A stretch of 15,114 nucleotides of DNA from contig JANQEY010000210.1 of NCBI GenBank assembly GCA_028278125.1, forward strand, positions 1 to 15,114, in the 5' to 3' direction. The stretch's first letter is position 1, and each line of letters starts with the position of its first letter. The notes under the pieces are model-generated. The model worked only from the letters and a program-made list of their open reading frames with translations. It had not been told where the DNA came from and did no database searches. Origin of the DNA: a bacterium (GTDB lineage: Bacteria; Electryoneota; Electryoneia; Electryoneales; Electryoneaceae). Of the stretch, positions 8,681 to 15,114 are shown in pieces. Made by a program: the position numbers and the translations under genes.

Positions 8681-9547
8681 TCTATTCTCGTAGGTAAAGA
8701 TACTCGTCTTGTCGTTCAGGGATTCACCGGCAAAGAGGGAAGCTTCCATGCTGAGCAGATGATAGATTACGGCACAAATGTCGTCGCAGGTGTAACCCCG
8801 GGTAAAGGTGGCACAAAACACCTCGACCGTCCCGTTTTTAACACAGTCGCTGAAGCTGTTGAAGAAACCGGTGCTAACACGTCGGTAATTTTTGTCCCTC
8901 CCCCCTTCGCGGCTGATGGAATTGTAGAAGCTGCTGAAGCCGGTTGTGAGCTGGTAATCTGCATTACCGAAGGTATCCCGGCTGCTGACATGTTGAAAAC
9001 ATATCACGCGATAAATGGTAGAGCGCGGTTGATCGGGCCGAATTGCCCTGGTGTTATTACTCCCGGAGAAGCGAAAGTTGGTATTATGCCCGGATTTATT
9101 CATAAGCCGGGAAATATCGGAGTCATCAGCCGCAGCGGAACTTTGACCTATGAAGCTGTCGGCCAACTGGTTGAACACGGATATGGACAGTCAACCGCTA
9201 TCGGAATTGGTGGGGATCCTGTAATTGGAACCACATTTACCGATGCTTTGAAGCTGTTTAACGATGATCCCAAAACCGAAGGTGTTGTGCTGATCGGTGA
9301 GATTGGCGGCAGCGCTGAAGAACAGGCTGCTGAATATATCAAGAACCATTTCAATAAACCTGTTGTAGCTTTCATCGCAGGAAGGACTGCTCCTCCGGGA
9401 CGTCGTATGGGACATGCCGGTGCGATTATTTCCGGTGGTAAGGGAACCGCCGCAGATAAGATCCAGGCGCTGGAAGATGCTGGAATCAAAGTTTCGATGA
9501 GCCCAGCCACAATTGGTGACACGATGGCGGAAGCGTTAAAAGGCTAG
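8678..9547 (+). CDS. sucD: Succinyl-CoA synthetase (ADP-forming) alpha subunit
   Basis: The alpha subunit binds CoA and carries the histidine phosphorylated during catalysis. The 289 residues match E. coli SucD in length. Visible: the CoA-binding Rossmann loop [17 protein letters not shown] (12-28), [13 protein letters not shown] (119-131), [12 protein letters not shown] (148-159), [10 protein letters not shown] (176-185), and the active-site segment [15 protein letters not shown] (242-256) with His246, the same number as the phospho-histidine of the E. coli enzyme. It is coupled to sucC by a one-base overlap and followed by a strong terminator. With korDABC downstream, its physiological partner is probably 2-oxoglutarate:ferredoxin oxidoreductase. 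Confidence 0.97.
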   Translation: MSILVGKDTRLVVQGFTGKEGSFHAEQMIDYGTNVVAGVTPGKGGTKHLDRPVFNTVAEAVEETGANTSVIFVPPPFAADGIVEAAEAGCELVICITEGIPAADMLKTYHAINGRARLIGPNCPGVITPGEAKVGIMPGFIHKPGNIGVISRSGTLTYEAVGQLVEHGYGQSTAIGIGGDPVIGTTFTDALKLFNDDPKTEGVVLIGEIGGSAEEQAAEYIKNHFNKPVVAFIAGRTAPPGRRMGHAGAIISGGKGTAADKIQALEDAGIKVSMSPATIGDTMAEALKG

Positions 9548-9562
9548 TTAGACTCTACTAAC

Positions 9563-9595
9563 GGGGTGCACCTTCATCAATGCACCCCTTATTTG
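9563..9595 (+). terminator. Intrinsic terminator after sucCD
   Basis: GGGGTGCA (9563-9570) and TGCACCCC (9581-9588) form a perfect 8-bp GC-rich stem with a 10-base loop, followed by the T-rich TTATTTG. It lies 16 bases after the sucD stop. Confidence 0.9.
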
Positions 9596-9625
9596 TAATA
9601 AAGATTTTTATGATTAACTTGTATT

Positions 9626-9644
9626 TTAGAACCAGGAGTTCTAA
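9626..9644. repeat. Perfect 7-bp inverted repeat, possible operator
   Basis: TTAGAAC and GTTCTAA flank CAGGA in the gap between the sucCD terminator and the next gene. The size and shape suit a dimeric regulator site, but there is no independent support. The half-site TTAGAAC also occurs at the right arm of the 2751-2780 repeat (2775-2781). Confidence 0.3.
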
Positions 9645-9832
9645 GACACAGCTCAGGCCGTTGAGATTGGGATTTTTACCAAATCACGACGGCTTATATT
9701 ACTCTGGATGATTTCCTTAACATGTACAGAGTGTGCTCGGTCAATAATGGGGTATTTTTGAAACGGTTATTTACAACTGTATTAATTCATGTATGACTGG
9801 TTTATTTTGATAAGATACAGGAGAATAGGAAG

Positions 9833-10552
9833 ATGAAATACAAGTTTTATCTCGTTATAATCCTGGTAATCAGTTTTATCCCATTATCACACGCCAAGCC
9901 TGTTATCGAGGCTGGATTACTGGGAAGTTATTCATTATACGGTGATTTCGATCCGGGAATGGGTTTTAGCCTTGAAGGTAGATGGGTAACAAAAGGGCTC
10001 AAATTCACCCGGAGCGATTATGTCCCCGAAAATCTTCATAAAATCGGCTTGAGTATCCAGGGATTATATGCTAAACGGGAAGAATTCCGTGATCCTCCCC
10101 AAGCTGGTTGGGATAATACGCCAAGTTACGAAGAAAAATTATCGGCATATGTTATAGAAATCGCACCTATGTTCTGTGTAAATGACGGCGATATTATGAA
10201 AAACTACGTCGGAGTCGGATTCGACCTGTTTTTCGTTAATGTTGAAGAATCAGGCGTTTACTATGAAGAAGTCGAAGACTTTAGCTATGACGAAAAAGCT
10301 TATTCTATTGATAAAGGTATGGGGATTCCACCGGGTTTACGTTTTTTCATGAATACTCAATGGTTTTTTAATCCCCAGGTTGCAGCAGAGTTGAGTATGG
10401 GATTCAGGCTGTGCAATACGAGAAAACTTAAAAACAGCGGTGCTGAAAACCTTGAATGGAGAACATGGGGTGAAGACAGGTATAATTTGAACGGGTTGAA
10501 TATCGCGCTGGGAATTACTTACCTGTTTAAAAAACCTGGTTATCGATATTAG
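9833..10552 (+). CDS. Small exported protein, probable outer-membrane beta-barrel; family not recognised
   Basis: The 239-residue protein has a clear Sec signal peptide (KYKFYLVIILVISFIPLSHA, cut after Ala21). The mature part alternates hydrophobic and polar residues with many aromatics and glycines: EAGLLGSYSLYGDF, GFSLEGRWV, NYVGVGFDLFFVNVE, AAELSMGFRLCNT and the closing NIALGITYLF. This resembles an eight-stranded OmpA/OmpW-type barrel. AGGAG lies nine bases before the ATG. It sits alone between the succinyl-CoA synthetase and Kor operons. No terminator was seen in the 78 bases before korD, so read-through is possible. A TATTTTTG at 9753-9760 could be part of its promoter. I do not recognise a specific family; the barrel call is an inference from pattern. 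Confidence 0.75.
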   Translation: MKYKFYLVIILVISFIPLSHAKPVIEAGLLGSYSLYGDFDPGMGFSLEGRWVTKGLKFTRSDYVPENLHKIGLSIQGLYAKREEFRDPPQAGWDNTPSYEEKLSAYVIEIAPMFCVNDGDIMKNYVGVGFDLFFVNVEESGVYYEEVEDFSYDEKAYSIDKGMGIPPGLRFFMNTQWFFNPQVAAELSMGFRLCNTRKLKNSGAENLEWRTWGEDRYNLNGLNIALGITYLFKKPGYRY

Positions 10553-10630
10553 GTGTTGCTAAGTTACCATTTATTTTGAATCTATAGTTTTTTATGATTT
10601 TTGACAAACTTCCGAGGGAAAGGGCTACTG

Positions 10631-10906
10631 ATGGAGGAAAAATTCCCCTTAAAGGAAACGGGGGAGAAAAATGGTATCACCATCACAATCCTGGAGGACT
10701 TTTGCAAGGGCTGTACGATTTGTGTAGATATTTGCCCTGAGGATGTCCTCGAGATGGTGCCTGTCGGATCACGCTGGCAGGGTAATATTGCTGTTATTAG
10801 AGAGATCGAAGCATGTATCGGGTGCATGTTATGTGAATTGCAATGTCCCGATTTTGCTATTCTGGTTGACAAACCGGAAAAGAAAAAGAAAAAACCTGCG
10901 GCGTGA
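10631..10906 (+). CDS. korD: 2-oxoacid:ferredoxin oxidoreductase delta subunit (2x[4Fe-4S] ferredoxin)
   Basis: The 91-residue iron-sulfur protein relays electrons from the catalytic subunits to ferredoxin. Two complete cluster motifs are visible: Cys25, 28, 31 and 35 (CKGCTICVDICP) and Cys62, 65, 68 and 72 (CIGCMLCELQCP). It ends in a lysine-rich tail (KPEKKKKKPAA). The ATG at 10631 is chosen because AAAGGG precedes it by six bases. A TTG ten codons upstream (10601) is possible but would add an unusual N-terminus. The gene is first of four, and korA starts 13 bases after its stop. Confidence 0.92.
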   Translation: MEEKFPLKETGEKNGITITILEDFCKGCTICVDICPEDVLEMVPVGSRWQGNIAVIREIEACIGCMLCELQCPDFAILVDKPEKKKKKPAA

Positions 10907-10919
10907 AAGGAAATAAACA

Positions 10920-12062
10920 GTGAATCAACAAAATGACCAGGTTCGTTTCTGGCCGGGAAATATTGTAGTCGCTGAAGCCGCTGTAGCTGCGGGTTGCGAC
11001 TTTTTTGCAGGGTACCCAATCACTCCATCATCTGAAATTGCCGCTCACATGGCACTCCTTCTTCCACGAAAAGGTGGACATTTTATCCAGATGGAGGATG
11101 AAATTGCGGCGATGGGTACAACAGTAGGTGCCAGCCTGGCAGGCGCTAAATCAATGACTGCTACCTCAGGCCCCGGATTCAGCCTTAAACTTGAAAATCT
11201 TGGTTTCGGATACATGGTTGAAGCACCATGTGTGGTTGTAAATGTTATGCGCGGCGGTCCTTCAACAGGACTACCTACCCATCCAGCCCAGGCTGATGTC
11301 ATGCAGGCAAGATGGGGTACTCACGGTGATCATCCTACAATCGCCATAGCACCATCGTTCCACCAGGAAACATACATGGAAACAATCCGTGCGTTTAACC
11401 TGGCGGAAAAACTCAGGATGCCTGTGATAGTTTTGATCGATGAAGTTTTAGGACATCTTTCAGAAGGTGTTATCCCTCCCGAACCGGGAAGCTTTGAAAT
11501 TATTAACCGCCCAATGACAGATAAGAAACCAGGCGACTATCAACCATATGACACCTCCGAAGGTGATATACCTCCATATGCTCCTTATTTCGAAGGTTAT
11601 AACTGGCATACAACAGGTCTGAATCACGACGAAACCGGATTCCCATCAACAAGTCCCAAAGTGGTGAACGACCAGATGGAACGATTGATGAGGAAAGTTA
11701 CCCAGAACCGTGAGCTCATCGATAAAGTTGAATACTTCCAGGCTGATGATGCCGAGGTGGGAATTTTCTCTTTCGGTTCCACTGCCAGGGCTGCAATGGT
11801 AGCCGTGAAAAAGGCTCGTGAAAAGGGAATCAAGGCTGGGTTGATGCGACCAATTACCATCTGGCCCTTCCCAAATAAAGAAGTACTGGATTTTTCGAAA
11901 AAAGTAAAGGCGATTGTTGTCCCCGAATTCAACATGGGACAGATCGTTTACGAAGTTGAAAGGTCAGTTCATTCAGATATGCCGATTAAACGAGTTAACA
12001 AGGTAGGCGGAGTGCCTATCACGCCGGCCGAGATCCTGGCCGGGATCGAGGAGGTGGCCTGA
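10920..12062 (+). CDS. korA: 2-oxoglutarate:ferredoxin oxidoreductase alpha subunit
   Basis: This 380-residue subunit contributes pyrimidine-binding, CoA-side parts of the thiamine-diphosphate enzyme. Family motifs: GYPITPSSEIA (31-41), the EDE triad in QMEDEIAAMG (57-66) where the activating glutamate lies, TSGPGFSLK (82-90) and RGGPSTGLPTHPAQAD (111-126). The start is a GTG preceded by AAAGGAAA. The stop overlaps the korB ATG by one base. Substrate choice (2-oxoglutarate versus branched-chain 2-oxoacids) cannot be read from motifs alone. The four-gene D-A-B-C layout also fits ketoisovalerate enzymes, but sucCD nearby favours 2-oxoglutarate. Confidence 0.93.
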   Translation: MNQQNDQVRFWPGNIVVAEAAVAAGCDFFAGYPITPSSEIAAHMALLLPRKGGHFIQMEDEIAAMGTTVGASLAGAKSMTATSGPGFSLKLENLGFGYMVEAPCVVVNVMRGGPSTGLPTHPAQADVMQARWGTHGDHPTIAIAPSFHQETYMETIRAFNLAEKLRMPVIVLIDEVLGHLSEGVIPPEPGSFEIINRPMTDKKPGDYQPYDTSEGDIPPYAPYFEGYNWHTTGLNHDETGFPSTSPKVVNDQMERLMRKVTQNRELIDKVEYFQADDAEVGIFSFGSTARAAMVAVKKAREKGIKAGLMRPITIWPFPNKEVLDFSKKVKAIVVPEFNMGQIVYEVERSVHSDMPIKRVNKVGGVPITPAEILAGIEEVA

Positions 12063-12064
12063 TG
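12049..12064 (+). promoter_or_regulatory. korA-korB junction: ribosome site plus TGATG stop-start overlap
   Basis: AGGAGGTGGCCTGATG is identical to the sucC-sucD junction at 8665-8680. It holds AGGAGG, the korA TGA (12060-12062) and the korB ATG (12062-12064). It predicts coupled synthesis of the two catalytic subunits. Confidence 0.8.
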
Positions 12065-12880
12065 GCGTTTGATTATCTACCCTATCTGCGTGAGGCTAAA
12101 TTGCCGCATATGTGGTGCCCCGGTTGTGGTGTCGGAATTGTTGTTAAAGCCATGATTCGCGCGTTTGTTGATCTTGAATGGAAACCGGAAGATATCGCTG
12201 TTGTTTCCGGGATCGGTTGTACCAGCAGGGCACCCGGTTACCTGAATATGAATACACTCCATACCACTCATGGCCGTGCGCTGAGTTTCGCTACCGGAAT
12301 TAAAATGCACAAGCCTAAAGGTCATGTCGTGGTTATCGCAGGTGACGGTGATACTACAGCTATCGGCGGGAATCACCTGATCCATGCCGCCAGGCGTAAT
12401 ATTGATATTACCGTAATTGTCAACAACAATAATATTTACGGGATGACAGGCGGGCAATACTCCCCTACTACTCCCCTTGGCGCAAAAGCGGCAACTGCAC
12501 CCTATGGCAACCTTGAACCTTCGTTCGATCTGCCTCACCTGCTTAGAGGTGCCGGTGCGACATTTGTTGCACGCGGCCATGTTGGAAATGGTCGTCAGTT
12601 AGCCACCTTTATCAAGAAAGGATTTGCACATAACGGATTCTCCTTTATCGAGGTAATTTCGAACTGTCATACCCAGTTTGGAAGAAGGAACCGTATGGCT
12701 GATCCAATGAATATGATCAGGTGGATAGGCGACAGGGCAAAACCATTGAAGAAATACGCGGAAATGGCTGAAGACGATAAGGCAAAATATTTCCCGACCG
12801 GTGTTCTGTACGAGGATACTTCTCACCCGGAATACACCGAAACTTATGATGCCTTGATTAAAAAACTTCAATCCGCTTAA
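12062..12880 (+). CDS. korB: 2-oxoglutarate:ferredoxin oxidoreductase beta subunit
   Basis: The beta subunit binds the thiamine diphosphate-Mg2+ group and a proximal [4Fe-4S] cluster. In the 272 residues, WCPGCG (18-23) supplies Cys19 and Cys22, GIGCTSR has Cys53, and SNCHTQFGRR has Cys202; these four are the expected cluster ligands. GDGD (94-97) followed by NNNNIYGMTGGQ (121-132) is the diphosphate-Mg binding motif of this family. It is coupled to korA by the one-base overlap. korC starts 17 bases after the stop. Confidence 0.95.
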   Translation: MAFDYLPYLREAKLPHMWCPGCGVGIVVKAMIRAFVDLEWKPEDIAVVSGIGCTSRAPGYLNMNTLHTTHGRALSFATGIKMHKPKGHVVVIAGDGDTTAIGGNHLIHAARRNIDITVIVNNNNIYGMTGGQYSPTTPLGAKAATAPYGNLEPSFDLPHLLRGAGATFVARGHVGNGRQLATFIKKGFAHNGFSFIEVISNCHTQFGRRNRMADPMNMIRWIGDRAKPLKKYAEMAEDDKAKYFPTGVLYEDTSHPEYTETYDALIKKLQSA

Positions 12881-12897
12881 GCGCAGGAGTACTGGAT

Positions 12898-13458
12898 ATG
12901 CATTTCGAAGCTCGTTTTTCAGCCGTTGGTGGCCAGGGAATTATCCTGGCGGGTACCATTATCGCCGATGCGGCGCAACTTCTTGGCTTGCATGCTGCAG
13001 GTTCACCGACTTACACGGCACAGGTACGTGGCGGCCCCACCAAGGTTGATATCATTGTAGATTCTGACCAGATCCTCTTTCCAAGGACTGCAGAAATAGA
13101 TTTTTTCCTGTCGTTAGCAACAAATTCATACATGTTATTCGGTACCGACCTGAAGGAAGGTGCTACGATTGTTGTGGATCCAAACCTTGTTGATGTTCCG
13201 CCGGAACATCGCGAACTATACAAGGTTTATGATGTGCCGATTATCCAACTCACAGCGGATAAAATGGGGCGTATGGTGTACACTTCCGCGGTAGCCCTCG
13301 GAACGATGGTCGCGCTGACAGATGTAGTTTCGGAAGAAACTATCAGGACTGCTCTGAGGAACCGTGCACCTAAAGGTACCGAAGATTATAACATGAAAGC
13401 CCTTTCACTTGGTATCGACTATGTGAAAGAGATGCTGGAAAAGGGTGTTACTACTTAA
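12898..13458 (+). CDS. korC: 2-oxoglutarate:ferredoxin oxidoreductase gamma subunit
   Basis: The 186-residue gamma subunit completes the heterotetramer and forms part of the CoA-binding region. It starts MHFEARFSAVGGQGIILAG, with the family glycine motif at 10-15, then SPTYTAQVRGGP (36-47), both typical of the POR/KOR gamma family. AGGAG stands eight bases before the ATG. It is the last gene of korDABC and is followed after 22 bases by a strong hairpin. Confidence 0.94.
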   Translation: MHFEARFSAVGGQGIILAGTIIADAAQLLGLHAAGSPTYTAQVRGGPTKVDIIVDSDQILFPRTAEIDFFLSLATNSYMLFGTDLKEGATIVVDPNLVDVPPEHRELYKVYDVPIIQLTADKMGRMVYTSAVALGTMVALTDVVSEETIRTALRNRAPKGTEDYNMKALSLGIDYVKEMLEKGVTT

Positions 13459-13480
13459 CGATTATTTACTAATAGATCGA

Positions 13481-13511
13481 AAAGCCCTCCTGGGTTATCC
13501 AGGAGGGCTTT
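13481..13511. terminator. Bidirectional terminator between korC and methyltransferase
   Basis: AAAGCCCTCCTGG (13481-13493) and CCAGGAGGGCTTT (13499-13511) are perfect 13-bp arms with a 5-base loop. The stem begins with AAA and ends with TTT, so it can end transcripts from both the plus-strand kor operon and the convergent minus-strand gene. Confidence 0.92.
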
Positions 13512-13535
13512 ATAATTAAATCGATATTAAAAAAT

Positions 13536-14297
13536 CTATTTTGTAACAATTGCCATATGGTTAACTGATAATGTTGGTATATAGGTTATATCTGAGCTGA
13601 AGATAGTTTTTTGCAGCAGTTTCCTCAACCATGCCGGACGTGCCCGGTCCATGGGTGCAGTAATATAAAACACCTTAATTTCGCTGAAGCCACCTTCCCG
13701 CAATGTAGCAAATAGGTTTTTCCTGGTATAAATCCTGGCCTTGGCATATCTTTCATGTATAAAATCAGGTAACCAGGAAAAAAATGGCACTCGATTCCAG
13801 GGAAGGAGTGGCAGGTAAGCTCCGTGTGTTTCGAATATCCACCACTTATTCGGTACAGACACCACCAGTTGCCCGCCGGGTTTTAAAATCCTGTGAATCT
13901 CTCTGACAGACTTAATCGGATCATTCACGTGTTCCAGTACCTCGAAGCAGGTCACAGCATCAAATGAGTTATCCTGGAAAGGTAAATACTCACCTGCTCC
14001 AGCCACCCAGTCCGCTTTAACATCTGATCCCTTCATTGGATCAGCCTGGACATCAATTCCTGCAACTGAATCAAAATCGTTAAGAAACAGTGATGTTTGT
14101 GCTCCATTGCCGCACCCAATGTCCAGGAGTTTTCCGCCCTTACGGATAATACGGGATAATCTCCTTGCCAGGGTATAGCGTCTTACCAGGATTTTTTCAC
14201 CTGTATCAGCCGGTTTACCAAGAGCTATTTCTTTAATTCTGTCCATATACTTCCATACTAAAATCAAATTCAAAGTCGAACCGAAAGCTTGTGACAT
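13536..14297 (-). CDS. Class I SAM-dependent methyltransferase (Methyltransf_11-like)
   Basis: The 253-residue protein has the full Rossmann-type methyltransferase signature: motif I LLDIGCGNG (57-65), the acidic ribose-binding end of strand 2 at GIDV (80-83), FDAVTCFEVLEHV (112-124), and ILKPGGQLVVSVPN (137-150). The second half (HGAYLPLLPWNRV, YAKARIYTRKNLFATL) resembles UbiG-like and cell-surface-glycan-associated methyltransferases. The substrate is unknown. The start is uncertain: the ATG at 14297 and an ATG at 14246 (residue 18, MDRIKEIALGKP) both have only a weak GGA five bases upstream. If the promoter at 14308-14338 is real, the 14246 start fits better. It is convergent with korC and not obviously linked to it in function. 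Confidence 0.88.
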   Translation of the reverse strand: MSQAFGSTLNLILVWKYMDRIKEIALGKPADTGEKILVRRYTLARRLSRIIRKGGKLLDIGCGNGAQTSLFLNDFDSVAGIDVQADPMKGSDVKADWVAGAGEYLPFQDNSFDAVTCFEVLEHVNDPIKSVREIHRILKPGGQLVVSVPNKWWIFETHGAYLPLLPWNRVPFFSWLPDFIHERYAKARIYTRKNLFATLREGGFSEIKVFYITAPMDRARPAWLRKLLQKTIFSSDITYIPTLSVNHMAIVTK

Positions 14298-14338
14298 TCT
14301 GATCCGACAAAGCTATATCTGAACAATACACTTTTCAA
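14298..14338 (-). promoter_or_regulatory. Possible Bacteroidetes-type promoter for the methyltransferase
   Basis: The minus strand reads TAGCTTTG (plus 14308-14315), an exact match to the TAnnTTTG element, with TTG (plus 14336-14338) 20 bases upstream, the spacing known for Bacteroidetes promoters. Transcription would begin near 14300-14304, leaving almost no leader before the ATG at 14297. A single site with a short consensus could be chance. Confidence 0.3.
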
Positions 14339-14408
14339 GCGTTAATATTTACACAACTACGGCATAAGCTTAATTGCCAGGGAAGTATTCTCGATCTTAT
14401 TCTAGAAT

Positions 14409-14440
14409 AAAGCCTCTATAACGATATATATAGAGGCTTT
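14409..14440 (-). terminator. Intrinsic terminator after the right-edge T9SS cargo gene
   Basis: AAAGCCTCTATA (14409-14420) and TATAGAGGCTTT (14429-14440) form a perfect 12-bp stem with an 8-base loop. Read on the minus strand it ends in GGCTTTATT, 26 bases after the stop of the right-edge gene. It separates that gene from the methyltransferase. Confidence 0.82.
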
Positions 14441-14465
14441 CAAATAAGGTAGTAATGAATATTAT

Positions 14466-15114
14466 TTACTTCAACAATACAACTTTCCTCATATCGTCGA
14501 ATAGTCCTGGCGCAGTTGCATGGACAAAGTAAACACCACTTGCCAATCCGGATGCGTCAAGTGTAAAGCTATGATATCCCTGTTCGAAATGGCTTGAAGC
14601 AATTGTACTTACAAGCCTTCCATTAATATCAAATACATTTAACTGCAGGAATGATGAACCGGTTAATCCGACTGTTATTTCAGTACTGGGATTAAACGGA
14701 TTTGGATATACACTTTGTATCCCGAAATCCGATGGAACAAACTCATTTGACTCAATAATTAGCTCATCGGTTTCCGTTTCCCATCCAATAGCCAACCAGT
14801 CATTTAAACTCGCGCCGTCTGCCTCCAACCCAACTTTCCAGAATTCAAATGAATCTGAATCCAGGGGTGTATCCACATCATGTCCAACATTGGCTATGTA
14901 TGTATATATTCCAGATGGCGCCCACCAGGGAACGAATTGCTGTGGCGATGCCTCAAGAACTTGGCCTGCCTCAAGCTGTAACGGATAAATGCCAATCGGA
15001 CCAAAATTATTTTGATCAGGTGTTATTAATTCAGTCCAGACAACTCCCTGGAATAGATCTTCAGAATTATTTTGAATCGTCGCATCAAATCCAAAGTGTC
15101 CCCCACCTGGAAGT
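14466..15114 (-). CDS. T9SS cargo protein with type-A C-terminal sorting domain, N-terminus outside window
   Basis: The frame is open on the minus strand from the right edge to the TAA at 14466-14468, giving 215 residues; the GTG at 14876 is internal, not a start. Visible residues 1-95 form a beta module with VVWTELITPDQNNFGPIGIY and FVPWWAPSGIYTYIANVG, also present in the left-edge protein. A linker follows, then residues 131-215 are a textbook type-A sorting domain: VYPNPFNPSTEITVGL, LQLNVFDINGRLV, SGLASGVYFV and the basic tail RKVVLLK. Such domains direct cargo through the type IX system, after which they are removed and the protein is attached to the cell surface or released. The catalytic or binding part of the protein lies off the window. 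Confidence 0.92.
   Translation of the reverse strand, partial: LPGGGHFGFDATIQNNSEDLFQGVVWTELITPDQNNFGPIGIYPLQLEAGQVLEASPQQFVPWWAPSGIYTYIANVGHDVDTPLDSDSFEFWKVGLEADGASLNDWLAIGWETETDELIIESNEFVPSDFGIQSVYPNPFNPSTEITVGLTGSSFLQLNVFDINGRLVSTIASSHFEQGYHSFTLDASGLASGVYFVHATAPGLFDDMRKVVLLK

Noticed and set aside
8255..9178. 307-residue open frame on the minus strand across sucC/sucD
   Set aside because: It is antisense to two well-identified genes, low in recognisable motifs and without a ribosome binding site; it results from codon bias of the plus-strand genes.
10601..10630. TTGACA at 10601 as a -35 promoter box or korD start
   Set aside because: No -10 element lies at the right distance, and the ATG at 10631 has a better ribosome site; the match is probably chance.
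14466..14876. 136-residue gene starting at the GTG at 14876
   Set aside because: The same frame stays open to the right edge with continuous domain sequence, so the GTG is internal to a longer partial gene.
1..15114. CRISPR array, insertion sequence, tRNA or rRNA
   Set aside because: No regularly spaced direct repeats, transposase-like frame, terminal repeats or recognisable tRNA/rRNA sequence were seen.

Overview
The window looks like chromosomal DNA from an uncultured member of the FCB (Fibrobacteres-Chlorobi-Bacteroidetes) group. The evidence is a classic type IX secretion (T9SS) type-A C-terminal sorting domain at the right edge and two further large exported beta-sandwich proteins (lamin-tail, CARDB-like, carboxypeptidase-regulatory-like, FlgD-like modules). 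Most genes have good Shine-Dalgarno sequences (AAGGAG/AGGAGG). Most Bacteroidetes do not rely on these, so a non-Bacteroidetes FCB lineage (KSB1-, Cloacimonadota-, Marinimicrobia-like) is more likely. The lineage is an inference.

Layout. (1) Positions 1-2480, minus strand: the first 826 residues of a very large exported multidomain protein that runs off the left edge. (2) 2481-3122: a long AT-rich divergent intergenic region with a perfect 10-bp inverted repeat. (3) 3123-4832, plus: an exported lamin-tail/CARDB/lamin-tail/FlgD-like protein. (4) 5152-7441, plus: a cyclic-2,3-diphosphoglycerate-synthetase-like GTPase and a carbamate kinase, 13 bp apart and closed by a terminator. (5) 7503-9547, plus: sucC-sucD (succinyl-CoA synthetase), closed by a strong terminator. 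(6) 9833-10552, plus: an unrecognised small exported protein, probably an outer-membrane barrel. (7) 10631-13458, plus: korD-korA-korB-korC, a four-subunit 2-oxoacid (probably 2-oxoglutarate):ferredoxin oxidoreductase, closed by a perfect 13-bp hairpin shared with a convergent gene. (8) 13536-14297, minus: a SAM-dependent methyltransferase. (9) 14466-15114, minus: the C-terminal 215 residues of a T9SS cargo protein entering from the right edge.

How the genes fit together. KorDABC would turn 2-oxoglutarate, CoA and oxidised ferredoxin into succinyl-CoA, CO2 and reduced ferredoxin. SucCD would then make succinate and a nucleoside triphosphate. Carbamate kinase makes ATP from carbamoyl phosphate. 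The centre of the window is therefore a block of substrate-level phosphorylation and ferredoxin-linked genes, compatible with amino-acid/peptide fermentation or, running backwards, with reductive-TCA carbon fixation. The sequence does not settle the direction. The exported proteins on both sides suggest a surface-active, possibly polymer-degrading lifestyle. No mobile element, CRISPR array, tRNA or rRNA was seen. The least familiar parts are the CpgS-like GTPase/carbamate kinase pair, the Rossmann-like domain inside the left-edge protein, and a beta module shared by the two edge proteins.
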